A model generated the notes under the pieces. The model made no database searches, was not told where the DNA came from, and saw nothing but the letters and a program-made list of their open reading frames with translations. This document shows positions 26,451 through 35,310 of a stretch of 64,000 nt of DNA, piece after piece (positions within the stretch are counted from its first letter, which is position 1; each line of letters opens with the position of its first letter). Position numbers and translations under genes: made by a program. The DNA comes from Rhizobium sp. L51/94 (lineage in GTDB: Bacteria; Pseudomonadota; Alphaproteobacteria; Rhizobiales; Rhizobiaceae). The stretch spans positions 62,001-126,000 of the forward strand of contig NZ_CP072142.1 in the NCBI RefSeq assembly GCF_019355555.1, read 5' to 3'.

Positions 26451-27221
26451 TTGCGCCGCATCTTCATCACCGGTTCTTCTGATGGCCTCGGCCTTGCTGC
26501 TGCCAGTTCGCTCCTCGAACAAGGCCACGAGGTCGTCCTTCACGCCCGGACCAGGGAAAGGGCCTCCACATTGGGAAGCATCGCATCCCGTGCATTGGCT
26601 GTCGTCATCGGCGATCTCACGAGCGCAGTCGAGACCCGCAAACTTGCCGATCAGGTGAACGCGATCGGCCGAATGGATGCGGTCATTCACAATGCTGGGG
26701 TCTATGCCGAACCTCAGCGTGGCAATACCCCCGAAGGTCATGCGCGGACGCTGGCCATCAACACGCTGGCACCCTATATTCTGACAGCCCTGATCGATCG
26801 CCCGGACCGTCTGGTCTATCTCAGCAGCGGGCTGCACCAAGGTGGTGGGGGCTCTCTTGAGGACATCGATTGGACGGCAAGACAGTGGAGTCCATCTCAA
26901 GCCTACGCGGAAACCAAACTGCACATCGCCGCATTGGCCGCAGCGATCGGCCGCCACTGGCCGCAGGTGTTGAGCAATTCCGTTGATCCGGGCTGGGTGG
27001 CAACCAAAATGGGTGGAGCCGGAGCACCAGGCAACCTCAAGACCGGGCAGGAAACCCAAAGCTGGCTTGCGGCGAGCGATGATTCATCCGCCAAGGTCGC
27101 CGGCTTCTACTGGCATCATCGCCAGCAACGACAGCCGAGTGCCGAGGTAACCGACATAGGCTTTCAAGACCAGCTGGTTGCCAAGTTGGAAGAACTGACC
27201 GGTGTGGGCCTCTTCGGGTAG
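26451..27221 (+). CDS. Short-chain dehydrogenase/reductase
   Basis: A 256-residue SDR oxidoreductase. The cofactor loop is FITGSSDGLGLAAASSLL at the N-terminus, HNAGV corresponds to the NAG motif, LVYLSSGLHQGG contains the catalytic serine and AYAETKLH replaces the YxxxK site (Tyr-x3-Lys is present as YAETK). Translation appears to start at a TTG. The C-terminal part carries DPGWVATKMGGAGAPGNLKTGQETQSWLAAS. Substrate unknown. A decayed partial copy of the 3' half lies at about 38150-38390. Confidence 0.85.
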   Translation: MRRIFITGSSDGLGLAAASSLLEQGHEVVLHARTRERASTLGSIASRALAVVIGDLTSAVETRKLADQVNAIGRMDAVIHNAGVYAEPQRGNTPEGHARTLAINTLAPYILTALIDRPDRLVYLSSGLHQGGGGSLEDIDWTARQWSPSQAYAETKLHIAALAAAIGRHWPQVLSNSVDPGWVATKMGGAGAPGNLKTGQETQSWLAASDDSSAKVAGFYWHHRQQRQPSAEVTDIGFQDQLVAKLEELTGVGLFG

Positions 27222-27450
27222 CACATTGAGAAGCGCTCGATGACGACACCGATCGGGTTGATCGGGCAGCGGGTGGGCCAGCCGACATTGCCGAGACTGT
27301 GTAATTCTGCCGCGACATTAGTCTTCGACATCGTTCACGCCAGATTGTCTCTCGCTGTCGAACGTCTCGGGACAAGAGCTATCGGACGTCTGTAATTGGA
27401 ACCAAGCTTTGCCATGCCGGTTTTGTGCAGACGGAAACCGAGAACCAGAC

Positions 27451-28260
27451 ATGAATCCCCAGCCTGACAACATCCTCGTCGCGACACGAACTGCCTTCAG
27501 CCAACTCGCTGCGCTCGCGGTGCAGTATTCCTTCTCCATCGTCGGTGCCATCGTCCTGCTGGTGATCGGCTGGATCCTTTCGGGAGTGATCAGCCGATGG
27601 GTCTACAAGGGAATGTCGCGCATCCATGGCATTGACGAGACCCTGGCCCGCTTCTTCCAGAGCGTCGTCCATTACGGACTGCTGGTGCTCGTCTTCGTGG
27701 CCGTCCTCGGTCAGTTCGGCGTCCAGACGACCTCGCTCCTTGCCGCCTTGGGCGCCGCGGGCCTGGCGATTGGCCTTGCCCTGCAGGGCACCCTTCAGAA
27801 TATCGCGGCGGGGATCATGCTTCTCGTTCTCCGCCCTCTCCGGGTCGGTGAATACATCGAGACAGGCAACGTCAAAGGCTTCATCATCGAGATCGGGCTG
27901 TTTGCAACGGAGATGAAAACGGTAGACGGTCTGTACCTGATGGCCCCGAACTCGACGCTGTGGAATACGCCGATCACCAACCACAGCAGGGAACGAGAGC
28001 GCCGCCAGGAGCTTTCGGTGGCGATAGGCAACGATGTGGATGCCGCGGCGGTCAAACGGACCATCATCGGCATCGTGACCTCAGACAAACGCGTCAAAGC
28101 GAACCCGCCTCCCCGTGTCTTCTCGGATGACCTTACCGCCGACAAGACCGTCTTGACGCTCCAGTACTGGGCGACGACATCACAATGGTCGGAAACCCGT
28201 CACGACATGATTGATGCATTGAAGGACGGACTGAAGGCGGAAGGAATTGCCATTCGATAA
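27451..28260 (+). CDS. mscS: Small-conductance mechanosensitive channel
   Basis: An MscS-type inner-membrane channel of about 269 residues that opens under membrane tension to release solutes in osmotic downshock. Three membrane segments are visible: residues about 20-45 (YSFSIVGAIVLLVIGWILSG), 65-85 and the pore helix ALGAAGLAIGLALQGTLQNI, followed by AAGIMLLVLRPLRVGEYIE. The beta domain has VDGLYLMAPNSTLWNTPITN. The start at 27451 (MNPQPDNIL) is preferred to an upstream ATG at 27409. No clear operon partner. Confidence 0.93.
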   Translation: MNPQPDNILVATRTAFSQLAALAVQYSFSIVGAIVLLVIGWILSGVISRWVYKGMSRIHGIDETLARFFQSVVHYGLLVLVFVAVLGQFGVQTTSLLAALGAAGLAIGLALQGTLQNIAAGIMLLVLRPLRVGEYIETGNVKGFIIEIGLFATEMKTVDGLYLMAPNSTLWNTPITNHSRERERRQELSVAIGNDVDAAAVKRTIIGIVTSDKRVKANPPPRVFSDDLTADKTVLTLQYWATTSQWSETRHDMIDALKDGLKAEGIAIR

Positions 28261-28655
28261 GGACGACGTCGTATCGGCCCGTGCCGGACATGCGAAATGT
28301 TGGACTCGCGCGGGTAAGTGGCCTGTTTGGCGAGGGACAGACGTGCCTATATCGACGGCATTGGCACCTCACCGTCTCAACGGTCAAGGAAGCGGAGACG
28401 TCGCGTAGTATGGGGCTTGACGCTCCATTCTGCATTGAGATCTCCGCCCCACCACTAAGATCGCGATCGACGGTGAAGCTATACACTTCAGCACCTGAGG
28501 TAGGACAGGGATCTAAGAGACAGCGCGTGCTCGATGGCGCTCTGGATCATTTGCACGCATCCGAACGCCCCTGAAATGACACGGCCGCCTATCAACCGAC
28601 GAGATGGGCGTAGTCCTCAACGCCCTCGCCTCCTGACGTCATGGCCTTCTGTCGG
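28261..28655. other. Intergenic region
   Basis: Convergent region between mscS and the XRE regulator gene. No recognisable gene or clear terminator. Confidence 0.4.
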
Positions 28656-28934
28656 TCATCCACCTCTGGGCGTAAAACCAACCCCGAAACCGAAGGCCCG
28701 ACCGATCTTCTTCAATGTCTCCAGTGTGGGATTAGCAGTTCCTGCTTCCAGTTCTGCAATTTGGCGTCTAGATAGCCCAAGTGCCTTGGCAAACTCCTCC
28801 TGCGTCATCCCGATCCCTTTCCGGATCTCCGCCACGGCGCCGGGCAGCCGCAGATCCCCTGCTCGAGCCCGTTCCGCCAGTGTTCGCTGGTTTTGCAGAA
28901 CCTCCTCTTTCGTCGGCTTTCTCCATCGGGCCAT
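28656..28934 (-). CDS. XRE-family helix-turn-helix regulator
   Basis: A 92-residue DNA-binding protein starting MARWRKPTKEEVLQNQRTLA. The HTH is PGAVAEIRKGIGMTQEEFAK followed by ALGLSRRQIAELEAGTANPT and LETLKKIGRAFG, like HigA- or HipB-type antitoxins. Immediately upstream on the same strand is a frame ending VPDIRDYAIEHCIGIADGIL just before this gene, which may be the degenerate remainder of a partner gene. No intact toxin gene is adjacent, so it is an orphan regulator or the surviving half of a module. Confidence 0.75.
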   Translation of the reverse strand: MARWRKPTKEEVLQNQRTLAERARAGDLRLPGAVAEIRKGIGMTQEEFAKALGLSRRQIAELEAGTANPTLETLKKIGRAFGFGVGFTPRGG

Positions 28935-29544
28935 GAGTTGTCCTTTGCAATCAGTCGCACGCCGCAAGGATGCCGTCTGCGATCCCAATGCAGTGCTCGA
29001 TCGCATAGTCCCGAATGTCCGGCACCGGCCCATATCCTTCGCCATGGCCGGAGCCAGGTGCAGGTGTCTGGCAAACGCGCCAAGCCTGGCTGCCAGTGCT
29101 TTCTGCTCGACAAATCAGGCATCAGTTTGCCGTCCAAGAGTGCCATAGTCACGGCGTAATACCACCGGCCATCAAAGTGGGTTTCCAGCGTTAAGCATGT
29201 CCATTGACCCTTTCAATGGTGCAGATGATGCAACTTATCACGTTATTTAACCCCTTAAAGTGGGTTGAATAACTGCCATTGGTACCGCGAGCCATGGACA
29301 TGCTTGCGTTCTCTTCTCACCCGATTGACCATCGACCGGACGCGTAACGCATGACCCGCCAACGAGCAGCTTCAGGGACCGACGGCACTCGCACTCCCAG
29401 GCCCTTGTCGGGGATGTACAGACCATCTGCGGCGGTCAGGGCGTTGATCCTCGACTGGCCGACGCCATAAACGCTGCAGTCCTTTGAGCCGGGCTACACC
29501 TCAATATTTAAATTATGTCGGCGGAGATGCTTGGCGTTGTTGAG
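28935..29544. other. Intergenic region with possible decayed partner of the XRE gene
   Basis: Minus-strand frames at 28960-29152 (MALLDGKLMPDLSSRKHW in one frame, DIRDYAIEHCIGIADGILAA in another) look like one short gene split by a frameshift. I do not recognise the family. The rest, 29160-29544, has nothing supportable. Confidence 0.35.
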
Positions 29545-30807
29545 TTACATGCTCAGGGCCACGAGTTTGGCACGGTCTGCGATCAAAGCCGCTACGCGAT
29601 TTAACGACACAGGGTCTGCGGCAAGTGGGGACATATCTTCCAATAACCGGGGGATCGCGTCCCCTGTGGCATCAGTCAGTTCTTTCACCCGACGGCGCAC
29701 TAAAGGTAAGCTGACACCTGTCTCCTTCGAGAAAGCCTGCCAGCCATCAGCGTCCATGTCAGCAAGCGTCGCGCGTTTGCCGATCCGCATAGCCAATTTA
29801 GGGGAAAGATCTGGATAGGCCACGGTGGAAAGCAGGTCGTACAGCGGAGCCATCCTAGGTCCAGAATGGTCATAGAGGATCGCGAAATTCTTACCGTGAG
29901 CATCCGCATTTCCGATGACGAGATTGAAAATCGTAGCATCCAAGAGCTTTACGATGTCCGTGCCCGGCCGCGCAGAGACCCGACGCAACAGCTCGAAGCA
30001 ATCCTTAAAGGTCGGCCCGCCCTCGCTTGCATACTTTGTTTCAGGTGGCACACCCAGCGCTTGGCAGAAGTCTTCCTGATGGATGCGGAGAACCACACCG
30101 TCGCCATCGTGGTGGCGATCGTATCTGTTGACCAAAAGGAAAGGGCGACCATTCGCGGACCTCGGGTCGACGGGAGCAACGTCGAGCCCGATTGCGGCAG
30201 CAAGCATCATCGCGAAGGCTTCATTCTCGGTCGTCCCTGGAAAGCGCGCAATCGGAGGCTTCAAGATGTGCGTCGTCGCCTGGCCTGGTAAGGGAAGTGC
30301 GACTTGGCCATCGATTAGAACAACTGGAGCTTTTGATTGGGCGCCCGCGAGCGATAGCCTCAAGCCTTCCTGGCCGGCCAAGAGCGGCCTCGTCGGAAGT
30401 GCGTCCAGTATCCGGACGATTCCGGCCTCGTCGAGAGCTGCTGTTTGCCGATCGGCAATCAGACCTCCTCCAATCGGTTCGTGGTCTTCGGGCAAAAGTT
30501 GAAGCGCGCCGGCGACGTCGCCGCCCAAGCGATCAAGAAGGGCGAAGTCGTTGGCAGGTGAAACACCCAACGCCTGCGCCGCAACCAGACGCTGGCTTTC
30601 CTCTGGCAGTAGGCCGCCAAAAAATGGGCGGCATTCTTGGCTAGAGAAACGCTCTGGACGCTTCGGTAGGGAGACAGAAAGCGGAAGTGCCTTTTCGTCC
30701 TCAAGCCAAGCTTCGGCGTAGGCGAAGCCAATGTCGCCGTGCCGATCTTGGGTGAACTGTCCGACAATGCGACCATTCCACCAGACGTTAAGTACCCTTA
30801 CCGTCAT
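29545..30807 (-). CDS. hipA: HipA-family serine/threonine kinase toxin
   Basis: A 420-residue HipA kinase; such kinases phosphorylate aminoacyl-tRNA synthetases or other translation targets and induce growth arrest. The N-terminal subdomain has NGRIVGQFTQDRHGDIGFAY. The phosphate-binding/autophosphorylation loop is LSLAGAQSKAPVV (Ser152, Lys159). HQEDFCQALG lies at 243-252, the catalytic loop IGNADAHGKNF at 298-308 (Asp302), and the metal-site APLYDLLST at 320. All kinase motifs are intact. It overlaps its antitoxin gene by 4 nt. This is one of two complete hipBA pairs in the window, and they are only distantly alike. Confidence 0.92.
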   Translation of the reverse strand: MTVRVLNVWWNGRIVGQFTQDRHGDIGFAYAEAWLEDEKALPLSVSLPKRPERFSSQECRPFFGGLLPEESQRLVAAQALGVSPANDFALLDRLGGDVAGALQLLPEDHEPIGGGLIADRQTAALDEAGIVRILDALPTRPLLAGQEGLRLSLAGAQSKAPVVLIDGQVALPLPGQATTHILKPPIARFPGTTENEAFAMMLAAAIGLDVAPVDPRSANGRPFLLVNRYDRHHDGDGVVLRIHQEDFCQALGVPPETKYASEGGPTFKDCFELLRRVSARPGTDIVKLLDATIFNLVIGNADAHGKNFAILYDHSGPRMAPLYDLLSTVAYPDLSPKLAMRIGKRATLADMDADGWQAFSKETGVSLPLVRRRVKELTDATGDAIPRLLEDMSPLAADPVSLNRVAALIADRAKLVALSM

Positions 30808-31034
30808 TTTCTACGTTCACCTGGGTCTAGAATATCAATCGAACAACCGAGCGTTTGTAAAACCTGCAAGACCTTTCCGATCTGTGCTGTCGGTTTGCCG
30901 GCTTCGAGATCGACGATGAACCGCAGGCCGACGCCAGAAACGCCGGCAAGCTCGTCCTGCCGCAAGTTTTGTGCCTTGCGTGTGCTGCGGACCAGGGCGC
31001 CGATCTCGGCTGGACTGCTAACTTGTTTTGCCAT
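30804..31034 (-). CDS. hipB: HipB-type antitoxin
   Basis: A 76-residue XRE helix-turn-helix protein: IGALVRSTRKAQNLRQDELA then GVSGVGLRFIVDLEAGKPTA and LQVLQTLGCSIDILD. It should bind HipA and repress the operon. The start at 31034 (MAKQVSSPAEIG) is preferred; an ATG 27 nt upstream lies within the first operator palindrome. Three identical palindromes upstream are its likely operators. Confidence 0.9.
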   Translation of the reverse strand: MAKQVSSPAEIGALVRSTRKAQNLRQDELAGVSGVGLRFIVDLEAGKPTAQIGKVLQVLQTLGCSIDILDPGERRK

Positions 31035-31039
31035 TTTAT

Positions 31040-31053
31040 TTCCCGATCGGGAA
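31040..31053. promoter_or_regulatory. HipB operator candidate 1
   Basis: Perfect palindrome TTCCCGATCGGGAA (extended to 16 bp by flanking T and A), just upstream of the preferred hipB start. Identical to the two sites that follow at 49- and 50-bp steps. A TAGACA/CTATTT pair with a 17-bp spacer on the minus strand falls between sites 2 and 1, so binding here would block the promoter. Confidence 0.8.
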
Positions 31054-31088
31054 AATAGCAAGAAAATCGGCCTTTTGTCTACAGTATA

Positions 31089-31102
31089 TTCCCGATCGGG
31101 AA
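31089..31102. promoter_or_regulatory. HipB operator candidate 2
   Basis: Second perfect TTCCCGATCGGGAA palindrome, 49 bp from the first, next to the -35-like TAGACA of the presumed hipBA promoter. Confidence 0.8.
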
Positions 31103-31138
31103 ATTCCGTTGAAATTTAGCGTAACCGTCCACCAGAAA

Positions 31139-31152
31139 TTCCCGATCGGGAA
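31139..31152. promoter_or_regulatory. HipB operator candidate 3
   Basis: Third perfect TTCCCGATCGGGAA palindrome, 50 bp from the second. Equal spacing near five helical turns favours looped or cooperative binding by HipB dimers. Confidence 0.8.
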
Positions 31153-31591
31153 TATTTCGATTTATAAACATAGTCAGCCGCAAGCCCAGCCGAAGCAAGG
31201 GGAGACACTGAATGGCTGAATCATCGAGTTTCACATCATCGACGCGCGACGCCCGGATGAAACTTTCGCAATTCCCGTTCTTCAGTTGGAATGGAATTTG
31301 GAATGGCCCTACGCTTCATTTCACCCTAAAACCAATCAAGACGCTCTGTGTCCTCGCTCGCTTCGTTTTTCCGGCTCCATGCGCTCTTCCCTGGCCGCGA
31401 GACGACCGGGAAAGTAGAGGCGGAAAGGCCCGGAAAAGGTGGAGCGCCGACTTTGAGTACGCCATTGATTTTATAAAATGGGGTCTTCGTCCCAGACGGG
31501 GGTTAAGCTGCTGAACCTCTTGGAATTCGGCAGGCTTTCCATGTCTACCTAGGGTCGATCGTGACCCGCTCGAAACCTTGAGGAGAGGCGT
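31153..31591. other. Intergenic region between hipBA and the flavoprotein gene
   Basis: A 100-codon plus-strand frame (31212-31514) follows GGGGAG and a spacer, but it has low-complexity composition and no domain, so I leave it uncalled. The end holds the AGGAGAGG ribosome binding site of the next gene. Confidence 0.4.
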
Positions 31592-33256
31592 GTGACGACC
31601 GATTTCAGCTCCCGTGAATATCAGATGCTTCCTGTGCTCTCGCCGCTACAGATGGAGACGGCAAAGCGTTTCTCCATCGGCGAGCCAACACGGTTCGCGC
31701 CCGGCGAACAAGTTTTCTCGGTCGGTGACCACCACGTTCCCGCCTGGCTCGTCCTTGACGGCGCGATCGAGACGTTTCGCCATGATGGCCTGACACGGCG
31801 CGCGCAGTTCACAACGCATCGCGCCGGGCAGATGTCCGGCGAAGTCAGCCAGCTTTCCGGCCGTCCGATATTGGTCGACGGCAAGGCCGGCCCCGATGGA
31901 TGCACTGCGGTTGCCTTCGATGGACCGCATCTGCGTGCGCTGGTCATCGGGTCGGCCGACATCGGCGAATTGATCATGCGCGCCTTCATTCTGCGCCGCG
32001 TGGCGCTGATAAGTGCCGGAGGCTCGGGGTCCGTGCTCGTCGGCACGCCCGGCCAACCGTCACTGACAAGGCTCGAGGGATTTCTGTCGCGTGTGGCGTT
32101 CCCCTATGTCACGCTCGATGCCTCCTTAGACACGGAAGGGCGCGCGTTGGTCGAACGCTTGGGCATCCTTGCCTCGGAGCTACCGCTCATGGTCTGCCCC
32201 AATGGAACCGTCCTTAGAAACCCGACGGATGGCGACGCTGCCCTGTGTCTCGGCATCACGCCCGATCTCAAGGAAGATATGGTCTATGACGTGGCGATTG
32301 TCGGCGCCGGCCCCGCGGGTCTTGCCGCGTCCGTCTACGCCGCATCGGAGGGCCTGAGCGTCATCGTCCTCGACGAACGGGCTGCGGGTGGCCAGGCGGG
32401 TGCGTCGGCAAGGATCGAGAACTATCTGGGGTTCCCGACGGGCATCTCAGGCTTCGCGCTCGCCGGGCGCGCCTTCAATCAGGCCCTCAAATTCGGCGTC
32501 GAGATTGCCTTTCCGCTGCAGGTGGCCGACTTGGTTCCGAAATCGAGTCCGGGCGCGCTCCATGCCCTGACATTGACGGACGGCCGTACCGTTGCTGCCC
32601 GAACCATCGTCATTGCATCCGGTGCACGCTACCGTCGTCCGGACATCGCCGGCATCGACAGCTTTGAGGGCGCCGGCATCTCGTACTGGGCGTCCGCCAT
32701 CGAAGCGCGGCTATGTGCCGGCGAGGAAATCGCCCTCATTGGCGGAGGGAACTCCGCCGGCCAGGCGGTTGTCTTCCTCGCGCCACAGGTCAAGAAGCTG
32801 TGCCTGATCGTCAGGCGGAAGCTAGAAGAGACGATGTCAAGCTATCTCATCGACCGGATCGCCGCCCTGCCGAACGTCGAGATCCATACGACGTGCGAGG
32901 TGGTTGGGCTCGAAGCCGATAGCGAGCGACTCCTATGCGGGGCAATTCTGAAAGACAGGCAGACCGCCCGTGAACGTCGAATACCCATGCGGCACATGTT
33001 CCTCTTCATCGGCGCGGATCCGAACGCGGCGTGGGTCCGCGCCCACGTCGAGACAGATGAACACGGCTTTATCTGCACCGGCAGGTTTTCCGATGCCGCC
33101 GGCGGGCGGCCGGCATTCCCGCTTGAGACGAGCCTGCCAAACATCTTTGCAATAGGAGACGTCAGAGCCGGATCCACCAAACGGGTTGCCGCCGCCGTGG
33201 GGGAAGGCGCGGCTGTCGTTGCCCAGATACACGCCGCCCTGGCCGCGATGATGTAA
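31592..33256 (+). CDS. Three-domain thioredoxin-reductase-like flavoprotein with cNMP-binding domain
   Basis: A 554-residue protein with a GTG start after AGGAGAGG. Residues 1-145 are a cyclic-nucleotide-binding-type beta barrel (FAPGEQVFSVGD, HRAGQMSGEVSQLSGRP). Residues about 150-225 are thioredoxin/glutaredoxin-like (LTRLEGFLSRVAFPYVTLDA). From 230 on is a TrxB-like FAD/NADPH reductase with VGAGPAGLAASVYAASEG, GGQAGASARIENYLGFP, the NADP loop IGGGNSAGQAVVFLA and the FAD motif FAIGDVRAG. At the place of the TrxB CxxC the sequence is SYWASAIEARLC, so the usual dithiol is absent. Related proteins also lack it. Electron acceptor unknown; possibly coupled to second-messenger or redox sensing. 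Confidence 0.85.
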   Translation: MTTDFSSREYQMLPVLSPLQMETAKRFSIGEPTRFAPGEQVFSVGDHHVPAWLVLDGAIETFRHDGLTRRAQFTTHRAGQMSGEVSQLSGRPILVDGKAGPDGCTAVAFDGPHLRALVIGSADIGELIMRAFILRRVALISAGGSGSVLVGTPGQPSLTRLEGFLSRVAFPYVTLDASLDTEGRALVERLGILASELPLMVCPNGTVLRNPTDGDAALCLGITPDLKEDMVYDVAIVGAGPAGLAASVYAASEGLSVIVLDERAAGGQAGASARIENYLGFPTGISGFALAGRAFNQALKFGVEIAFPLQVADLVPKSSPGALHALTLTDGRTVAARTIVIASGARYRRPDIAGIDSFEGAGISYWASAIEARLCAGEEIALIGGGNSAGQAVVFLAPQVKKLCLIVRRKLEETMSSYLIDRIAALPNVEIHTTCEVVGLEADSERLLCGAILKDRQTARERRIPMRHMFLFIGADPNAAWVRAHVETDEHGFICTGRFSDAAGGRPAFPLETSLPNIFAIGDVRAGSTKRVAAAVGEGAAVVAQIHAALAAMM

Positions 33257-33459
33257 GATAGCCCCGATCGTTCCTCTGATGGCCGTCATCGTCGGCGCGG
33301 GTGCGAGGACAGACGGCGTCATGGATGGCTCCGATCGGTGGGTGGGCATCCTGTTGTCCTTTCGGTTTCCGACACGGTTCCCGCGAGCTTATGGCAACAG
33401 GCGGCATCGGCTATAGCCAGACGGGTTTTCAGGCAAGCTGGCTTTGACTATATTCCCCG

Positions 33460-33690
33460 ATGGATATAGACGAAGATAAAATTGACGACGCAGTCTTGGC
33501 GCTGCTGTGGCTGACGCTTCATGAGGGTCGTGCTTGGAAGGGGTTTGACTGGGGCACGATGGATCGGCTGTTCAAGAAGGGGATGATCGGGGACCCGGTC
33601 AACAAGGCGAAGTCCGTGATCTTGACGGATGAGGGCGTGGAGCGCTCAAAGCAGCTGTTTCAAACGCTGTTTACGCCGCCCCCGCGATAG
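33460..33690 (+). CDS. DUF6429 family protein
   Basis: A 76-residue protein, MDIDEDKIDDAVLALLWLTL then EGRAWKGFDWGTMDRLFKKG and NKAKSVILTDEGVERSKQLF. This is the pattern I recall as DUF6429, a small conserved proteobacterial family of unknown function that looks like a winged-helix fold. Its 3' end overlaps by 20 nt the oppositely oriented remnant of an IS66 transposase, suggesting that it travels with IS66 elements. The family name is recollection, not a search result. Confidence 0.75.
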   Translation: MDIDEDKIDDAVLALLWLTLHEGRAWKGFDWGTMDRLFKKGMIGDPVNKAKSVILTDEGVERSKQLFQTLFTPPPR

Positions 33691-33769
33691 CGGATTTTTC
33701 CGCCTTCCAGTTCCAGGGTATGAGCTCGTCGGTCCGGCTGGTGGTATGGTGGGCGAGGCGTGCAAGCTC
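33671..33769 (-). pseudogene. IS66-family transposase C-terminal remnant
   Basis: The minus strand reads LARLAHHTTSRTDELIPWNW followed by KAEKSAIAGAA and a stop. This is the conserved C-terminus of IS66 TnpC proteins (A-x-H-x5-DDLLPW-type ending). An in-frame stop precedes it, and only about 32 codons survive. Confidence 0.65.
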
Positions 33770-34242
33770 TTACGCAAGCGAGGATTGCGGATCGACGGTC
33801 CATCGTCGCCGTAGTGATCAATCTGGACATGAGACCTGCCCGCTGACATGGGCGATCAGCGAGCCATCTCGTGGAAGAGCGTCCAGACAGAGGGTTGAGG
33901 GGTGTCCCGATCCTGCGGTCCCGTGTCCAGTACACCCCTACAGGAGGTTGCTGCTGACCTCGGCGGGTGCGATCATCGCGCCGATTGTCGACGACCGCAA
34001 AAATCTGCGGCTTCCTTGCGTCCTATAAGTCTCGGGAATTTTGGTCATCGTAACTCTGCATATAAACAGTCGTGTTTGATCCGGTGGTGACGGACGTAGG
34101 GGCTTGGTGGGGCGAGTCAGACGTTATTCGTCGACCCTTGGCCTCATCAACGCCTTCAAAGCGGGGGGAGGTGCTGGCCTCCGGATTGCTAGGGGGGTCA
34201 CGCTTGGAGCGAAACGACACTCCAGGGCCAGCACGCTAATAG
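33770..34242. other. Intergenic debris
   Basis: No intact gene. The part nearest the IS66 remnant may be further degraded element sequence. The remainder shows no recognisable frame or repeat. Confidence 0.4.
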
Positions 34243-34554
34243 TCACGGATACTTTGTGTTATAGCAAGTCACGAATTTGTTGAGCGCAGCATAACAGAAA
34301 AAAGGCTCGCCACACCCTCCCCAGGCGGCAAGCCTTCCAACGGCGTCGATGCAATCGCAGACACTCACCTGACGTATACCAGATCGAACGACCACCAGGT
34401 GGATTTCTTTGTAGAGGCGCGCCGGTTGACGCGGATCATTTGTGGGGGGTTTCCATCGACACACGCCAGCGCCCCGTCCGTTCTGGTCGATGAAGATGAC
34501 GCCGCCCGCCTCAAGGGCTGCGGTGATCTTTGTGAACGGTGTCCATTCGCCCAC
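34243..34554 (-). pseudogene. Fragment of an XRE-type regulator
   Basis: The frame begins FTKITAALEAGGVIFIDQNG and continues GRGAGVCRWKP, which matches the common C-terminal ending of a rhizobial XRE regulator class (ALEAAGVEF-x3-NGGGAGVRLRK). The helix-turn-helix that should precede it is absent, and the following 65 residues do not belong to the family. It looks like the surviving 3' end of a gene fused to unrelated sequence. Confidence 0.45.
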
Positions 34555-34905
34555 TCACCTCACCTGTTAAAGCCTCTATCCCAGCCGCGCGGTGTCCACC
34601 AAATCAATCACCATTTTGGCAGGTAAGGCTGGCTTGAGAAGATTTGCACTCTCTTCATAGCATCGCGATCTCGCCGCCTCTCTCGAGGTGCGTGGCCGTG
34701 AGAACGGCCATCCGCCTACCGATCCCGTCCGCTGATCGCACCGATGCGGGAGCGGTTTATCGCAACCGATCTGGCGTTTGCGAAGGTGAGTTGCAGCACG
34801 TTGCCCCAGGGATTTGGCGTTGCCCCGGTCTATACGCCTCAGTTGTCAGCTACTCTCGCTTGAAGAAGGCGTTAATTTGTCATATATGAGTGACATTAAA
34901 GCTAT
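34555..34905. other. Leader region of the second hipBA pair
   Basis: Contains a TCATATATGA palindrome before hipB. From about 34580 to the gene start it is similar to 44225-44470, where a decayed copy of hipB lies, so this leader was duplicated together with the gene. Confidence 0.6.
34880..34889. promoter_or_regulatory. Operator candidate upstream of hipB
   Basis: Perfect palindrome TCATATATGA about 40 nt before the hipB start. The same 10-mer occurs 4 nt after the hipA stop codon at 36546. A related TTCATATACG is at 34909. HipB repressors bind such inverted repeats near their own promoters. Confidence 0.6.
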
Positions 34906-35310
34906 ATGGTTCATATACGGAGAAATGCGTTGGCCTCGCCTAAGTCTAAATCGGCGCTTGAAAGACTGGGGTACGACCTGCGCAACGCACGTTTGCGCCG
35001 CGGCATCGCCGTATCTGATCTCGCAGCTCGCGCCGGGACGTCTCCCAGTACCGTTGCAAGGCTCGAAAAAGGCGATCAGGGTGTCGGCATCGGTACGCTT
35101 GCCGATGTTCTCGTCGCCATGGGGCTTGTCGAACGCCTGGCCGACCTCCTTGACATACGCACGGATGATCTGGGTCTGGCGTTGGCCGCCGAACAGTTGC
35201 CGAGACGCGGAAAATCCTTTGCCGCAAAACTCCGCAGGCAGGAAACGCAGGATCATAAGACGAAACAAGACGAAAAGGACGTCATCGACCCAGATGGCGC
35301 AGCCTTCTGA
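34906..35310 (+). CDS. hipB: HipB-type antitoxin
   Basis: A helix-turn-helix protein of 134 residues from the ATG at 34906, or 126 if translation starts at the TTG at 34930 (MASPKSKSALERLGYD), which has CGGAGAA about 6 nt upstream; I consider the TTG at least as likely. The HTH is LRNARLRRGIAVSDLAARAG then TSPSTVARLEKGDQGVGIGT and LADVLVAMGLVERLADL. The lysine- and aspartate-rich C-terminal tail is probably disordered. The stop overlaps the hipA ATG by one base (TGATG), so the pair is translationally coupled. Confidence 0.88.
   Translation: MVHIRRNALASPKSKSALERLGYDLRNARLRRGIAVSDLAARAGTSPSTVARLEKGDQGVGIGTLADVLVAMGLVERLADLLDIRTDDLGLALAAEQLPRRGKSFAAKLRRQETQDHKTKQDEKDVIDPDGAAF

Noticed and set aside
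31212..31514. A 100-codon plus-strand frame after the hipBA operators
   Set aside because: Low-complexity composition and no recognisable fold; it may be chance even though a purine-rich site precedes it.
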